Shown here piece by piece: positions 1 to 9,358 of a stretch of DNA of 39,993 nucleotides (its first letter is position 1; each line of letters begins with the position of its first letter). The DNA comes from Minisyncoccota bacterium (lineage in GTDB: Bacteria; Patescibacteriota; Minisyncoccia; Phycocordibacterales; UBA9973), in contig JALOQM010000005.1 of assembly GCA_025453495.1 (NCBI GenBank), positions 1-39,993 of the forward strand. The letters run 5' to 3'. A program made the translations under genes and the position numbers. Below the pieces are notes generated by a model. That model saw nothing but the letters and a program-made list of their open reading frames with translations, was not told the DNA's origin and searched no databases.

Positions 1-2
1 AG

Positions 3-152
3 ACCATTGCCCGTATCAATGCCCTTGCTGACTATCTTCCTAGAACTCCGGTATCTACACCAGCACAGACACCACGCCTTGTAGCGCCAAGTACAGGGAG
101 TGTTTGGAGTGTACTTACACCACCGGGCGAGGGGGTAGCTAGAGAAATGTAA
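3..152 (+). CDS. C-terminal end of an unknown protein (partial)
   Basis: Frame 3 is open from the window edge for 49 codons and stops with TAA at 150-152. The visible tail is rich in Pro, Thr, Ser and Val and ends GEGVAREM, resembling a low-complexity or linker-like C-terminus. No family can be recognised from so short a piece. A strong palindromic hairpin follows about 50 nt downstream, which fits the end of a transcription unit. It could also be a chance open frame, but frames 1 and 2 are both closed within this stretch. Confidence 0.5.
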   Translation, partial: TIARINALADYLPRTPVSTPAQTPRLVAPSTGSVWSVLTPPGEGVAREM

Positions 153-203
153 ATTCCTGAAAAGAGGCAAAAAATAATTGATGATAAGTGTACTTTTTAT
201 ATG

Positions 204-245
204 ATTCAAGACAAAAACCAGTAATTACTGGTTTTTGTCTTGAAT
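204..245. terminator. Perfect 42-nt palindrome, likely bidirectional terminator
   Basis: The segment ATTCAAGACAAAAACCAGTA and its exact reverse complement abut with no spacer, giving a 21-bp stem potential. The stem has A-rich and T-rich arms (CAAAAACC/GGTTTTTG) as in intrinsic terminators. It lies 50 nt after the stop of the partial first gene. There is no long U tract beyond the stem, so an operator or cruciform role is also possible. Confidence 0.5.
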
Positions 246-396
246 GGTGAGTAGTGCACACTACTACCATAGACATTAATACTTGTGATGTAGGCTGCTG
301 ATTTCTAGGAAAACACCTCGTCTATTTTTGTCTTGTGCCGTGAGCTAGAGGTTTTTTGAAAGACACATATAGGTATAAGTAGTTACGGTAGTACTA
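246..396. other. Non-coding stretch upstream of rpoB
   Basis: No credible ORF is seen here on either strand. A small hairpin, GTAGTG-CA-CACTAC, lies at 251-264. A weaker long-range pairing between CACCTC near 326 and GAGGTTTTTT near 348 might be a terminator with a large loop. Together with the following 187 nt this makes an unusually long spacer for this compact genome, which suggests regulation of rpoBC. Confidence 0.35.
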
Positions 397-424
397 TTGA
401 CGCACAGAAGAAAATAAGTAGAAT
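397..424 (+). promoter_or_regulatory. Candidate sigma-70 promoter for rpoBC
   Basis: TTGACG (397-402), a 16-nt spacer and TAGAAT (419-424) match a housekeeping promoter. Transcription would start near 431, giving a leader of about 150 nt before rpoB. A second -10-like TATAAT sits at 514-519, but its upstream hexamer TTGCCA is only 13 nt away, so it is weaker as a complete promoter. Confidence 0.4.
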
Positions 425-530
425 GAACCCACTTCACTCTGATTGAGTTACTGGTGCGAGGAAGGCTTATCAACGCATAATCTCGTCGATTATCTTGCCA
501 CATAACAGCGCACTATAATACGGCACGCAC

Positions 531-567
531 AAAACGGGACATCGGTCACCCTGTTTTTTTCTTTTTT
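531..567 (+). terminator. Terminator-like hairpin in the rpoB leader (possible attenuator)
   Basis: AAAACGGGAC and GTCACCCTGTTTT can pair around a 4-nt loop, with bulges at A548 and at C551-T552. The structure runs into TTTTTTTCTTTTTT, the standard shape of an intrinsic terminator. It ends only about 17 nt before the rpoB start codon. Either rpoB is transcribed through it (attenuation) or it closes an upstream transcript and rpoB starts elsewhere. Confidence 0.5.
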
Positions 568-583
568 ATAAGTAGCAGCATCT

Positions 584-3500
584 ATGAGTAAAACTACGCA
601 CGAGAAAAAATATTTCTCACGATACAAAAAGCCACTGGCAATACTTCCAAATCTTTTGGAAAACCAGATCCATTCATTTGAGTGGCTCGTTCAAAAGGGT
701 CTTAAGGAAGTCTTCAAAGAATTCTCTCCGATCCAGGACTATTCAGGAAAAAAGTTTGTTCTTGAATTTACCTCTTTTTCGCTTGGCGAACCAAAATGCG
801 ACGAGCAACATGCCAAAGCAAATAAACTCTCCTATGAAGGACAGCTCAAGGCGGTTGTGAAATTGACCAACAAAACAATTGGTGTTTCCAAAGAGCAGGA
901 AATTTTCATGTCGGATCTTCCGCTCATGACCAATCATGGTACCTTCGTTATAAACGGTGTTGAACGTGTCGTTGTGCCACAGCTCGCACGTTCATTTGGT
1001 GTCTTTTTCACCGATATGGAAGTGAAAGGTAAGACATACTTTGGTGCCAAGATCATCCCTGCGCGTGGTGTGTGGATCGAAATTGAATCTGATGCTGATG
1101 GCATCATATATGTGCGCATCGACAAGAAGCGCAAGTTTCCTGTCACCTCGCTTTTGCGCGTCCTTGGTCTTACGACCGATGAGGCGTTACTCAAGCACTT
1201 TAAAGATGAAGAGCAAGTAAAGACACTCAAATTGATACTTGAGAAAGATCCTGCAAAGACGCAAAGTGATGCATATATAGAAATTTACAAGCGTCTTCGT
1301 GATGGCGATCTTGCAACAGCTGAAAATGCAAAGGAATTTATCGATGCACTTTTTTCTACAGAGCGATACGACTTGTCTGCTGTTGGTCGTTTCCGTTTCA
1401 ATAAGCGCTTCGAAAAAGATATGAGTGATAAGGAAATGGAGCGCCGCACCATATCTGCAGAAGATGTCGCGACTATCATTATGCATATCCTTTTGCTCAA
1501 TACTGATCCCTATGCAAAAGCCGATGATATCGACCATCTTGGACAGCGTCGCGTCCGCTATATCGGTGAACTTTTTCAACAGAAGATTCGTATGGGTATG
1601 GCGCAGATCAAGAGAAACATTCAAGACCGTATGTCTACGATTGATACCTCCACAACTCTCCCGATTGCGATTATCAATCAGAGACCGCTGCAGGCGCGTA
1701 TTAAGGAATTTTTCACTACAAACCAGCTGTCGCAGTTTATGAACCAAGAAAACGTGCTCTCTGAGCTTGAGCACTTGCGTACACTCTCTTCACTCGGACC
1801 GGGTGGTTTGACTCGCGAGCGTGCAGGTCTTGAGGTGCGTGACGTGCACACTTCACACTATGGACGTGTCTGCCCGATCCATACTCCAGAAGGTCCAAAT
1901 ATCGGTCTCATCCTTCACTTGTCGATGTATGCGAAGGTCAATGATTTCGGTATCATCGAGACACCATATGTGAAAGTTAAAAACGGCAAGATCACCGGAG
2001 AAATTGTCTATTTGAATGCACTTGAAGAAGAAAAGTATGTCATCGCACACGCGGCAGTACAGTATGACGCGAGTGGGAAGCTTACTGATGAAAAAGTTGA
2101 AGCTCGTATCAAGACAGAGCCAGGTTTTGCACCACGCGAGGAAGTTGATTTTATTGATATCTCGCCAAACCAAGCATTCTCTATTGCAACTTCGATGATT
2201 CCGTTTCTTGAGCACGATGACGCGAATCGTGCATTGATGGGATCGAACATGCAAAAACAGGCAACGCCGTGTGTTCTTCCTGAAGCACCGCTTGTTGCGA
2301 CTGGTATTGAAGAGCTTTCGGCAAAGGATTCTGGTCGCGTGATTGTTGCGGAAGAAGAGGGGACAGTTATCAAGGTTGATGCTAAAAAGATTGTTGTCAA
2401 AAACGTTAAAGGTAAGGAAAAAACATACGATCTTGTTAATTTTTCTCGTACTAACAATTTCACTTCCTTCCATCAGCGCCCGGTAGTCAATCTGAATCAA
2501 AAAGTAGCAAAAGGTGATGTGCTTGCTGATACCTCTTCATCAGATCGTGGTCAAATCGCCCTTGGACAAAACATGCTTGTTGCCTTCATGTCATGGAGTG
2601 GTGCAAACTACGAAGACGCGATTATTCTCTCAGAGCGTGTTGTTAAAAATAGTAAATTCACTTCGATTCATATTGAGGAGTTTATCTGTCTTGTCCGTGA
2701 TACAAAACTTGGACCTGAAGTCACTACTCGTGACATACCAAATGTCGGTGAGGCAAAACTCAAAGATCTTGATGAGGATGGCGTCATTCGTATCGGCGCG
2801 GAACTCCGTGAAAACGATATTCTCGTGGGTAAAATTACTCCAAAGGGTGAGACTGAACTTACTCCGGAAGAAAGACTTCTTCGCTCTATCTTTGCCGAGA
2901 AGGCGCGCGATGTGAAGGATACATCACTCCGTATGGATCACGGCGCACGCGGTCGTGTTATCGGTGTAAAGATCTTTTCACGTGATCAAGGACACTCACT
3001 CGAATCCGGTATCATCAAGAAGATTGTTATCGAAGTCGCACAAGTGCGCAATATCTCAGTTGGTGACAAACTCGCTGGCCGTCATGGAAACAAGGGTGTC
3101 ATCTCTCGTATTCTTCCTGAAGAAGAAATGCCATACATGGCTGATGGCACACCTATCGACGTTATTCTCACACCGCTTGGTGTCCCATCTCGTATGAACC
3201 TCGGACAGATTCTTGAAATGCATCTTGGTATGGCAGCGCATACGCTTGGCTATCAGGCAATTGTGCCACCATTTTCTGGTGCGACAGATATCGAGATCAA
3301 GGCTGAACTCAAGAAAGCAGGTCTTGCAGAAACAGGAAAAATGAAGCTCTACGATGGTCGCACTGGTGAGGCATTTAACCAAGATATTGCTGTCGGCTAC
3401 ATGTATATCTTGAAACTACACCACATGGTCGAAGACAAGATCCACATGCGTTCAATTGGTCCGTACTCACTTATTACTCAGCAGCCACTTGGCGGTAAAG

Positions 3501-3769
3501 CACAAGGTGGTGGTCAGCGCTTCGGCGAAATGGAAGTGTGGGCACTCGAAGGGTATGGCGCGGCACACACACTCCGTGAGATGATCACAATCAAGTCAGA
3601 CGACATTATGGGTCGAAGCGCGACGTTTGACGCAATTATCAAAGGACAAGAAATTCAGGAACCAAATGCTCCAGCATCGTTCAATGTAATGCTCAACTAT
3701 CTCCGCGGACTCGCGCTTGATGTTGAACTCAAGAAAGACGATGCACAAGATCCAGAAATAAACGATTAA
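584..3769 (+). CDS. rpoB: DNA-directed RNA polymerase subunit beta
   Basis: Encodes the beta subunit, which with beta' forms the catalytic cleft of RNA polymerase. The 1061-residue product is short compared with about 1180-1340 in most bacteria. Hallmarks include the rifampicin-pocket region with NQLSQFMNQEN near 380 and SSLGPGGLTRERAGLEVRDVH near 402-422, CPIHTPEGPNIGL near 430, and the C-terminal KAQGGGQRFGEMEVWALEGYGA block. Residues equivalent to E. coli D516, R529 and E565 are Asn, Thr and His here. No clear Shine-Dalgarno precedes the ATG, but this start gives the expected N-terminus. rpoC follows after 19 nt, so the two are co-transcribed. No rplL or rplJ lies upstream as in most bacteria. 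Confidence 0.98.
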   Translation: MSKTTHEKKYFSRYKKPLAILPNLLENQIHSFEWLVQKGLKEVFKEFSPIQDYSGKKFVLEFTSFSLGEPKCDEQHAKANKLSYEGQLKAVVKLTNKTIGVSKEQEIFMSDLPLMTNHGTFVINGVERVVVPQLARSFGVFFTDMEVKGKTYFGAKIIPARGVWIEIESDADGIIYVRIDKKRKFPVTSLLRVLGLTTDEALLKHFKDEEQVKTLKLILEKDPAKTQSDAYIEIYKRLRDGDLATAENAKEFIDALFSTERYDLSAVGRFRFNKRFEKDMSDKEMERRTISAEDVATIIMHILLLNTDPYAKADDIDHLGQRRVRYIGELFQQKIRMGMAQIKRNIQDRMSTIDTSTTLPIAIINQRPLQARIKEFFTTNQLSQFMNQENVLSELEHLRTLSSLGPGGLTRERAGLEVRDVHTSHYGRVCPIHTPEGPNIGLILHLSMYAKVNDFGIIETPYVKVKNGKITGEIVYLNALEEEKYVIAHAAVQYDASGKLTDEKVEARIKTEPGFAPREEVDFIDISPNQAFSIATSMIPFLEHDDANRALMGSNMQKQATPCVLPEAPLVATGIEELSAKDSGRVIVAEEEGTVIKVDAKKIVVKNVKGKEKTYDLVNFSRTNNFTSFHQRPVVNLNQKVAKGDVLADTSSSDRGQIALGQNMLVAFMSWSGANYEDAIILSERVVKNSKFTSIHIEEFICLVRDTKLGPEVTTRDIPNVGEAKLKDLDEDGVIRIGAELRENDILVGKITPKGETELTPEERLLRSIFAEKARDVKDTSLRMDHGARGRVIGVKIFSRDQGHSLESGIIKKIVIEVAQVRNISVGDKLAGRHGNKGVISRILPEEEMPYMADGTPIDVILTPLGVPSRMNLGQILEMHLGMAAHTLGYQAIVPPFSGATDIEIKAELKKAGLAETGKMKLYDGRTGEAFNQDIAVGYMYILKLHHMVEDKIHMRSIGPYSLITQQPLGGKAQGGGQRFGEMEVWALEGYGAAHTLREMITIKSDDIMGRSATFDAIIKGQEIQEPNAPASFNVMLNYLRGLALDVELKKDDAQDPEIND

Positions 3770-3788
3770 TCCATTCATCAATACATCT

Positions 3789-6700
3789 ATGTCTAAAACA
3801 ATTGATACAAAAGACTTTGAACTGATCTCGCTCTCACTCGCGTCTCCTGAGCGTATTCGTGAGTGGTCATTCGGCGAAGTAACCAAGCCAGAAACTATCA
3901 ACTATCGTACCGGTCGCAGTGAACGTGGTGGGCTCTTTGATGAGCGTGTGTTTGGTCCTGAAAAAGATTACGAATGTTATTGCGGAAAGTATCGCAGAAT
4001 CCGCTACAAGGATATTGTCTGTGAGAAGTGTGGTGTAGAAGTTACTCGCTCTATCGTGCGCCGTGAACGCATGGGACACATCGAGCTTGCAACACCAATC
4101 GCGCATATTTGGTTCTTGAAGGGTGTGCCATCTCGTATGTCTATACTGCTCAATGTACCAATTACTGATCTTGAGAAGGTAATTTATTTCGCAGGATACA
4201 TTATTACCAAGGTCAACGAAGGAGAAAAGGAAACCATTCTCAAAGACCTCGATTCGGAATTCAAAACGAAGGTGAAGATGACAAATGACGATGAGACCAA
4301 GCAGAAACTCAAAGATGTGCTCTCAAGTACAAAAAAAGAAATCGCCGAGATATACGAAGGAAAGGTGCTCAATGAAATTGCATATCATCACTACAGTCTC
4401 AAATACGGTACTGCGTTTGAAGCGGCAATCGGTGCTGAAGCGATCTATACTCTTTTCAAAAACCTTGATCTTGAGAAATTGCGTCAGCAGACTGAAGCAA
4501 TGATTGAGAAGGCAAGCCGTATCGATAAAGAAAAGCTCGAGCGTCGACTCTCACTCATCCGTTCTATGCAAAACGCAAAAGTGCGTCCTGAATGGATGTT
4601 TCTCACAGTCATCCCAGTTATCCCACCAGCGCTTCGCCCGATGGTTGCTCTCGAAGGCGGTCGTCACGCGACATCTGATTTGAACGATCTCTATCGTCGC
4701 GTCATAAACCGCAATAATCGCCTGAAGAAACTCAAAGAAATTGGTGCTCCAGATGTCATTTTGCGTAACGAAAAGCGCATTCTCCAGGAAGCTGTCGATG
4801 CGCTTATTGACAACTCTATTTCAGCAGGTGATAACGCAGCGATGAGTCAAGCACAGAAGCGTGCGCTCAAATCACTTTCTGACAACTTGAAGTCCAAACA
4901 AGGTCTCTTCCGTCAGAATCTCCTTGGTAAGCGCGTAGACTACTCTGGTCGCTCCGTGATCGTGGTGGGTCCACAGCTCAAGCTCTCACAGTGTGGTCTT
5001 CCAAAGCATATGGCACTTGAGCTTTTCAAACCATTCGTCATCTCCAAGCTCATCGAACGTGAACTTGCGTTCAATATTCGCGGTGCGAATCGTTTGATTG
5101 AGGAAGGAGTACCAGAAGTATGGGCAATTCTTGAAGAAGTGATCGACGGCAAGCGGGTACTTTTGAACCGTGCGCCAACACTCCACCGTCTCGGTATTCA
5201 AGCATTCATGCCAGTTCTTATTGAAGGTAATGCTATTCAATTACACCCGCTCGTGTGTGCTGCATTTAATGCTGACTTCGACGGCGACCAAATGGCAGTT
5301 TACGTACCGCTCTCTGATGCTGCACAAGACGAAGCTCGTGATCTCATGGCTGCAAACAAGAATCTCTTGAAGCCTCAGAATGGTGATCCAATTGTCTCAT
5401 CTAAATTGCTTGATATTGTCCTTGGTTGTTATTGGATGACTAAAGCAATCGATGGTGAGACTGGCGAAGGAAAATTCTTCGCTAGTCCAAACCAAGCTAT
5501 CACGATGTATGACTTCGGTGGTGTGTCATTCCGTGCCAAGATCAAAGTACTCGGCACTGATTCAGAGAAGTATGCAAAATTTGAAAATAAACCGTTTGAG
5601 ACAACTGTTGGACGACTCCTTTTCAATAGCGTGCTCCCGTCTGATTTTGAGTATATAAACGAAGAAATTACACAGAAAAAAATGTCTGTCATTATCGATC
5701 AAGTCATTATGCGTTATGGCGTTGATGCGACACCAGATATACTCGATAAGCTCAAAGAGTTTGGCTATCGCTATGCAACTGTTTCTGGTGTCACTTGGAG
5801 CATCGACAATGTCATAGTTCCTGAGGAGAAGAAGGCAATTATCGCAAAAGGTGAAGCACAAGAAGCTGAAGTTGTTGTACAATTTAACGAAGGTCTCCTT
5901 TCTGAAGAAGAAAAATATCTAAAGACAATCGAAATCTGGGAGCAGATCAAAATGGAAGTTGAAAAGCATATCCCTGGAACACTTGATAAAAATGGTTCGA
6001 CACACGATATGGTTATGTCAGGCGCTCGTGGCTCGATGGGTAATATCACTATGATGGCCGGTATTAAGGGTCTCATTCAAGGTCCAACTGGTCGCACGAT
6101 TGACTTCCCAATTACAACTTCATACAAAGAAGGTTTGTCACCGGTTGAATACTTCATTACCACACACGGTTCACGTAAAGGTCTTGCCGATACAGCGCTC
6201 AACACCGCAAAGGCTGGCTACTTGACACGTCGCCTTGTCGACGTCGCACAGGATGTCATGATTACTGAGGAAGATTGTGGTACTAAGGAAGGAAAGATGG
6301 TCGCAAAGGAAAATATTTCTGGCATCGAAATTACACTTACAAAAAATCTGAAGGGTCGCGTGCTCGCTGCTGATATCAAAGACGAAAAGGGAACAGTGCT
6401 CTACAAGCGTGGTTTCCTTGTTATGAAGGATGACGCTATGAAGATCGAAGCGCTTGGTATCAAGGAGGTTATGGTCAGATCACCACTTACTTGTAAGACT
6501 ACAGATGGTATCTGTGCGATGTGTTATGGTCTTGATCTTGGTAGAAACCACCTAGTGAAGCTTGGTGAAGCGGTTGGTATTGTCGCCGCACAAGCGATCG
6601 GTGAGCCGGGTACTCAGTTGACACTCCGTACCTTTCACGCCGGTGGTGCTGCAGGTACTGACATTGTCGCTGGTCTGCCGCGTGTTGAAGAAATCTTTGA

Positions 6701-7415
6701 GCGTAGAAATCCAAAAAATCCAGCAGTGGTCTCACAGACAAATGGTACTGTTATCGAAGTCAAAGATCTCGGAAAGGAAAAAGTTATCACTGTCTTGTCT
6801 GATACCAAAGTAGATGGTAAGTCTAATCAGATTGAATACACGGTCGCGTATCGTCGGAATCCGATTGTCAAAAATGGCCAGAGTGTCAGTGCAGGCGAGC
6901 TTTTAACAGATGGTTCAGCAGATATTACCGAAATCTTCCAGTACGGTAGTAAAGAAATGGCTGAAGAATATATCATCAGAGAAATCAACAAAGTGTATGA
7001 ATTGCAAGGTGCTTCGATCTCGCGCAAGCACGTCGAGATTATCATCCGTCAGATGTTCTCACGTCGACGCGTCAAGCATGCCGGTGAGACGCTTCTCTCT
7101 CCAGGTGAAATCGTCGAAGGTCGCGAGCTTGCACGTGAAAACAAAAAGATGAGAGCACAAGCAAAAGAAGAAGCAAAAGCAGAGCAGATCGTGCTTGGTA
7201 TCACCGAAGTATCGCTCACGACAAAAAGCTGGCTCTCCGCTGCGTCGTTCCAGAACACAAACCGCGTCCTTATCAACAATGCCGTACGCGGTGGTGTCGA
7301 TCGTTTACGTGGTCTTAAGGAGAACGTCATTATTGGTAGACTTATCCCAGCTGGTACTGGATTCCGCGAGCGATTAGCAAAGAAAGAAAAGCAAGTAGAA
7401 GAAACAGCAGAATAA
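3789..7415 (+). CDS. rpoC: DNA-directed RNA polymerase subunit beta'
   Basis: Encodes the beta' subunit carrying the catalytic magnesium site. The 1208-residue product is close to the Gram-positive length, without the large proteobacterial insertions. The N-terminal zinc site is seen as CYCGKY...CEKCG near residues 58-79. The active-site loop NADFDGDQMAV lies near 492-501, and the C-terminal zinc site near 900 has the spaced CKT..GICAMCYG cysteines. The bridge-helix and trigger-loop regions are recognisable in GSRKGLADTALNTAKAGYLTRRL. It lies 19 nt after rpoB and ends at a strong hairpin terminator, so rpoBC is a two-gene unit. Confidence 0.98.
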   Translation: MSKTIDTKDFELISLSLASPERIREWSFGEVTKPETINYRTGRSERGGLFDERVFGPEKDYECYCGKYRRIRYKDIVCEKCGVEVTRSIVRRERMGHIELATPIAHIWFLKGVPSRMSILLNVPITDLEKVIYFAGYIITKVNEGEKETILKDLDSEFKTKVKMTNDDETKQKLKDVLSSTKKEIAEIYEGKVLNEIAYHHYSLKYGTAFEAAIGAEAIYTLFKNLDLEKLRQQTEAMIEKASRIDKEKLERRLSLIRSMQNAKVRPEWMFLTVIPVIPPALRPMVALEGGRHATSDLNDLYRRVINRNNRLKKLKEIGAPDVILRNEKRILQEAVDALIDNSISAGDNAAMSQAQKRALKSLSDNLKSKQGLFRQNLLGKRVDYSGRSVIVVGPQLKLSQCGLPKHMALELFKPFVISKLIERELAFNIRGANRLIEEGVPEVWAILEEVIDGKRVLLNRAPTLHRLGIQAFMPVLIEGNAIQLHPLVCAAFNADFDGDQMAVYVPLSDAAQDEARDLMAANKNLLKPQNGDPIVSSKLLDIVLGCYWMTKAIDGETGEGKFFASPNQAITMYDFGGVSFRAKIKVLGTDSEKYAKFENKPFETTVGRLLFNSVLPSDFEYINEEITQKKMSVIIDQVIMRYGVDATPDILDKLKEFGYRYATVSGVTWSIDNVIVPEEKKAIIAKGEAQEAEVVVQFNEGLLSEEEKYLKTIEIWEQIKMEVEKHIPGTLDKNGSTHDMVMSGARGSMGNITMMAGIKGLIQGPTGRTIDFPITTSYKEGLSPVEYFITTHGSRKGLADTALNTAKAGYLTRRLVDVAQDVMITEEDCGTKEGKMVAKENISGIEITLTKNLKGRVLAADIKDEKGTVLYKRGFLVMKDDAMKIEALGIKEVMVRSPLTCKTTDGICAMCYGLDLGRNHLVKLGEAVGIVAAQAIGEPGTQLTLRTFHAGGAAGTDIVAGLPRVEEIFERRNPKNPAVVSQTNGTVIEVKDLGKEKVITVLSDTKVDGKSNQIEYTVAYRRNPIVKNGQSVSAGELLTDGSADITEIFQYGSKEMAEEYIIREINKVYELQGASISRKHVEIIIRQMFSRRRVKHAGETLLSPGEIVEGRELARENKKMRAQAKEEAKAEQIVLGITEVSLTTKSWLSAASFQNTNRVLINNAVRGGVDRLRGLKENVIIGRLIPAGTGFRERLAKKEKQVEETAE

Positions 7416-7423
7416 ACTCCCGA

Positions 7424-7460
7424 TCAGCGCCCAAAACTACGGGCGCTGATTCGTTTTCTG
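7424..7460 (+). terminator. Intrinsic terminator after rpoC
   Basis: ATCAGCGCCC (7424-7433) and GGGCGCTGAT (7442-7451) form a perfect 10-bp GC-rich stem with an 8-nt loop. A T-rich tail (TTCGTTTTCT) follows. It lies 9 nt after the rpoC stop codon. Confidence 0.85.
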
Positions 7461-7463
7461 ACT

Positions 7464-7492
7464 TGTTTGAGAGATGTGCGATAGTTACTATA
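7464..7492 (+). promoter_or_regulatory. Candidate promoter for dnaG
   Basis: TTGTTT (7464-7469) and TACTAT (7487-7492) are separated by 17 nt, directly after the rpoC terminator. The start site would lie near 7500, giving a leader of about 27 nt before dnaG. Confidence 0.5.
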
Positions 7493-7526
7493 CATATACG
7501 TGAGAAAATAAGAGTCAAAGTTATAT

Positions 7527-9269
7527 ATGCTTTCTCCAGCACAAGAAATAAAAGAACGGTTGCATATTATTGATGTCGTGTCTTCGTACATCAAGCTTGA
7601 AAAAGCGGGAGGCAATTACAAGGCACGTTGCCCATTTCATTCTGAAAAGACGCCATCGTTTGTCGTTTCGCCGGCGCGTGGCACGTATCACTGCTTCGGT
7701 TGCAACAAAGGTGGTGACATATTTAGTTTCGTCCAAGATATAGAAGGTATTGAGTTTCGTGATGCACTTGAGAAGCTCGCTTCGCGTGCCGGTGTCGCGC
7801 TCAAGTATATCGATCCAAAGGAGCTCTCCAAACAGAAGGCACTCTATGACTGTATGGAACTTTCAGCTCGCTTCTTTGAATTTGTCTTGAAGCGTACACC
7901 CAAAGCGTTAGAGTATTTGAAGTCGCGTGGACTAACGGAGGAATCAATCAGTACATGGCGGATTGGCTATGCTCCTGCTGATTGGCGGAAGCTCACTACA
8001 TTTCTTCGCGAGAAAAAAATGTCTGAAGAAGTGATTGAAAAAGTCGGTATGGCGATCAAACCTACCCGTCCTTCAGGAGTAGGCGGAAGCCATAAAGATT
8101 TATATGACCGTTTCAGGGGGCGCATTATGTTTCCTATCTTTGACGCGCAGGGAAGAGTAGTAGCATTTTCGGGGCGTATATTTGATCTCACTGGCAAGCA
8201 GAAAGATGACATTGCAAAATACGTTAATTCACCGGAAACAGTACTTTATAATAAATCAAAGATTCTATACGGCTACGACAAAGCAAAGCTTGGAATGCTG
8301 AAGGAAAATATATGTGTGCTTGTAGAAGGGCAAGTTGATCTTGTGATGGCACACCAAGTAGGTACCACCAATGCAGTCGCGGTATCAGGCACTGCACTGA
8401 CGAGTGAACACCTTGGTCTTATCAAGCGATTTACCGATAATCTCGTGATTTCTTTTGATGGCGATAGTGCAGGACTTTTGGCAGCCAAACGCGGCGTCTT
8501 ACTTGCTCTCGGACTTGGTATGGATGTCAAAGTTGCTGCACTTCCAGTTGGCATGGATCCTGCTGATCTTATTGCCAAAGATTCAGATGTGTGGCGTTTG
8601 GCACTTTCTCAAGCAGAGCATATTGTACCGTTTTATCTCAAGCATCTTGCTGTACGAGAGCTTCCAAAGCGCGACTTTATAAAAGAAGTTTCTCGAGAAG
8701 TTTTACCGCTTGTTGCTGAAATTACAAATCGCATCGATCAAGAACATTTCATTAAAGAAATTTCTCGTGAGCTTGGTATGGGTGAGGAGGCAGTGCGTGA
8801 AGAATTGGCAAAGGTAGTAGCCGAGCGTGTCGGGAGCAGTGTCTCAAAAAGCGACACAGCAACAGAAATCAAAACCCTTTCAGATGATCCAGTTAGAGAA
8901 CGATTATTTGGTATCTATCTCTGGCAGTCTAGTTGTCCGTCTCCTGCGATATCGCTGACAGGTGCTGCAAGCGAATATGCTCGTATTTCTCATTCTGATA
9001 TTACTTCCGATCTTGCTCTTTTGTCTGAGAACAAACGACAAGATCTCATCCTCCAGGCAGAAGTCTACTATGCAGGACATGAGCGTCTTGAGGTTGAGCT
9101 TGGAGAATTACTACTCTCTTTTGAGGATACACTTCTTGCTCGTGAACTTGTCGACCTTCTCGGTACACTTGCCGAATCTGCTCATGAAGATCCAGCTATC
9201 ACCAAGAAGGTATATGATATCCAACGTCGTCGCGATGAGATGAAGAGAAGTCGATTTTCTGAAAAATAA
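7527..9269 (+). CDS. dnaG: DNA primase
   Basis: Synthesises RNA primers at the replication fork, working with the DnaB helicase. The 580-residue length is normal for the family. The N-terminal CHC2 zinc finger is clear: Cys35, His38, Cys56 and Cys59 (CPFHS...YHCFGCNKGG). The TOPRIM catalytic core includes VLVEGQVDLVMAH near 260-275, with the conserved Glu, and SFDGDSAGLLAAKRG near 310-325. The C-terminal 150 residues are more variable and correspond to the helicase-binding region. It has its own likely promoter after the rpoC terminator and lies upstream of rpoD, echoing the dnaG-rpoD pairing of the macromolecular-synthesis operon in many bacteria. Confidence 0.97.
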   Translation: MLSPAQEIKERLHIIDVVSSYIKLEKAGGNYKARCPFHSEKTPSFVVSPARGTYHCFGCNKGGDIFSFVQDIEGIEFRDALEKLASRAGVALKYIDPKELSKQKALYDCMELSARFFEFVLKRTPKALEYLKSRGLTEESISTWRIGYAPADWRKLTTFLREKKMSEEVIEKVGMAIKPTRPSGVGGSHKDLYDRFRGRIMFPIFDAQGRVVAFSGRIFDLTGKQKDDIAKYVNSPETVLYNKSKILYGYDKAKLGMLKENICVLVEGQVDLVMAHQVGTTNAVAVSGTALTSEHLGLIKRFTDNLVISFDGDSAGLLAAKRGVLLALGLGMDVKVAALPVGMDPADLIAKDSDVWRLALSQAEHIVPFYLKHLAVRELPKRDFIKEVSREVLPLVAEITNRIDQEHFIKEISRELGMGEEAVREELAKVVAERVGSSVSKSDTATEIKTLSDDPVRERLFGIYLWQSSCPSPAISLTGAASEYARISHSDITSDLALLSENKRQDLILQAEVYYAGHERLEVELGELLLSFEDTLLARELVDLLGTLAESAHEDPAITKKVYDIQRRRDEMKRSRFSEK

Positions 9270-9358
9270 TTTATGTATCTAGAGCAGTATATATTTACAA
9301 GCACAGGTATTCGTTTGGTATGAAGATAAACTCATGCTAAGCTACACATTGTCATTTT

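Noticed and set aside
1187-2500. Long antisense ORFs (195 and 215 aa) within rpoB
   Set aside because: They mirror the codon structure of a certain gene on the other strand and have no domains.
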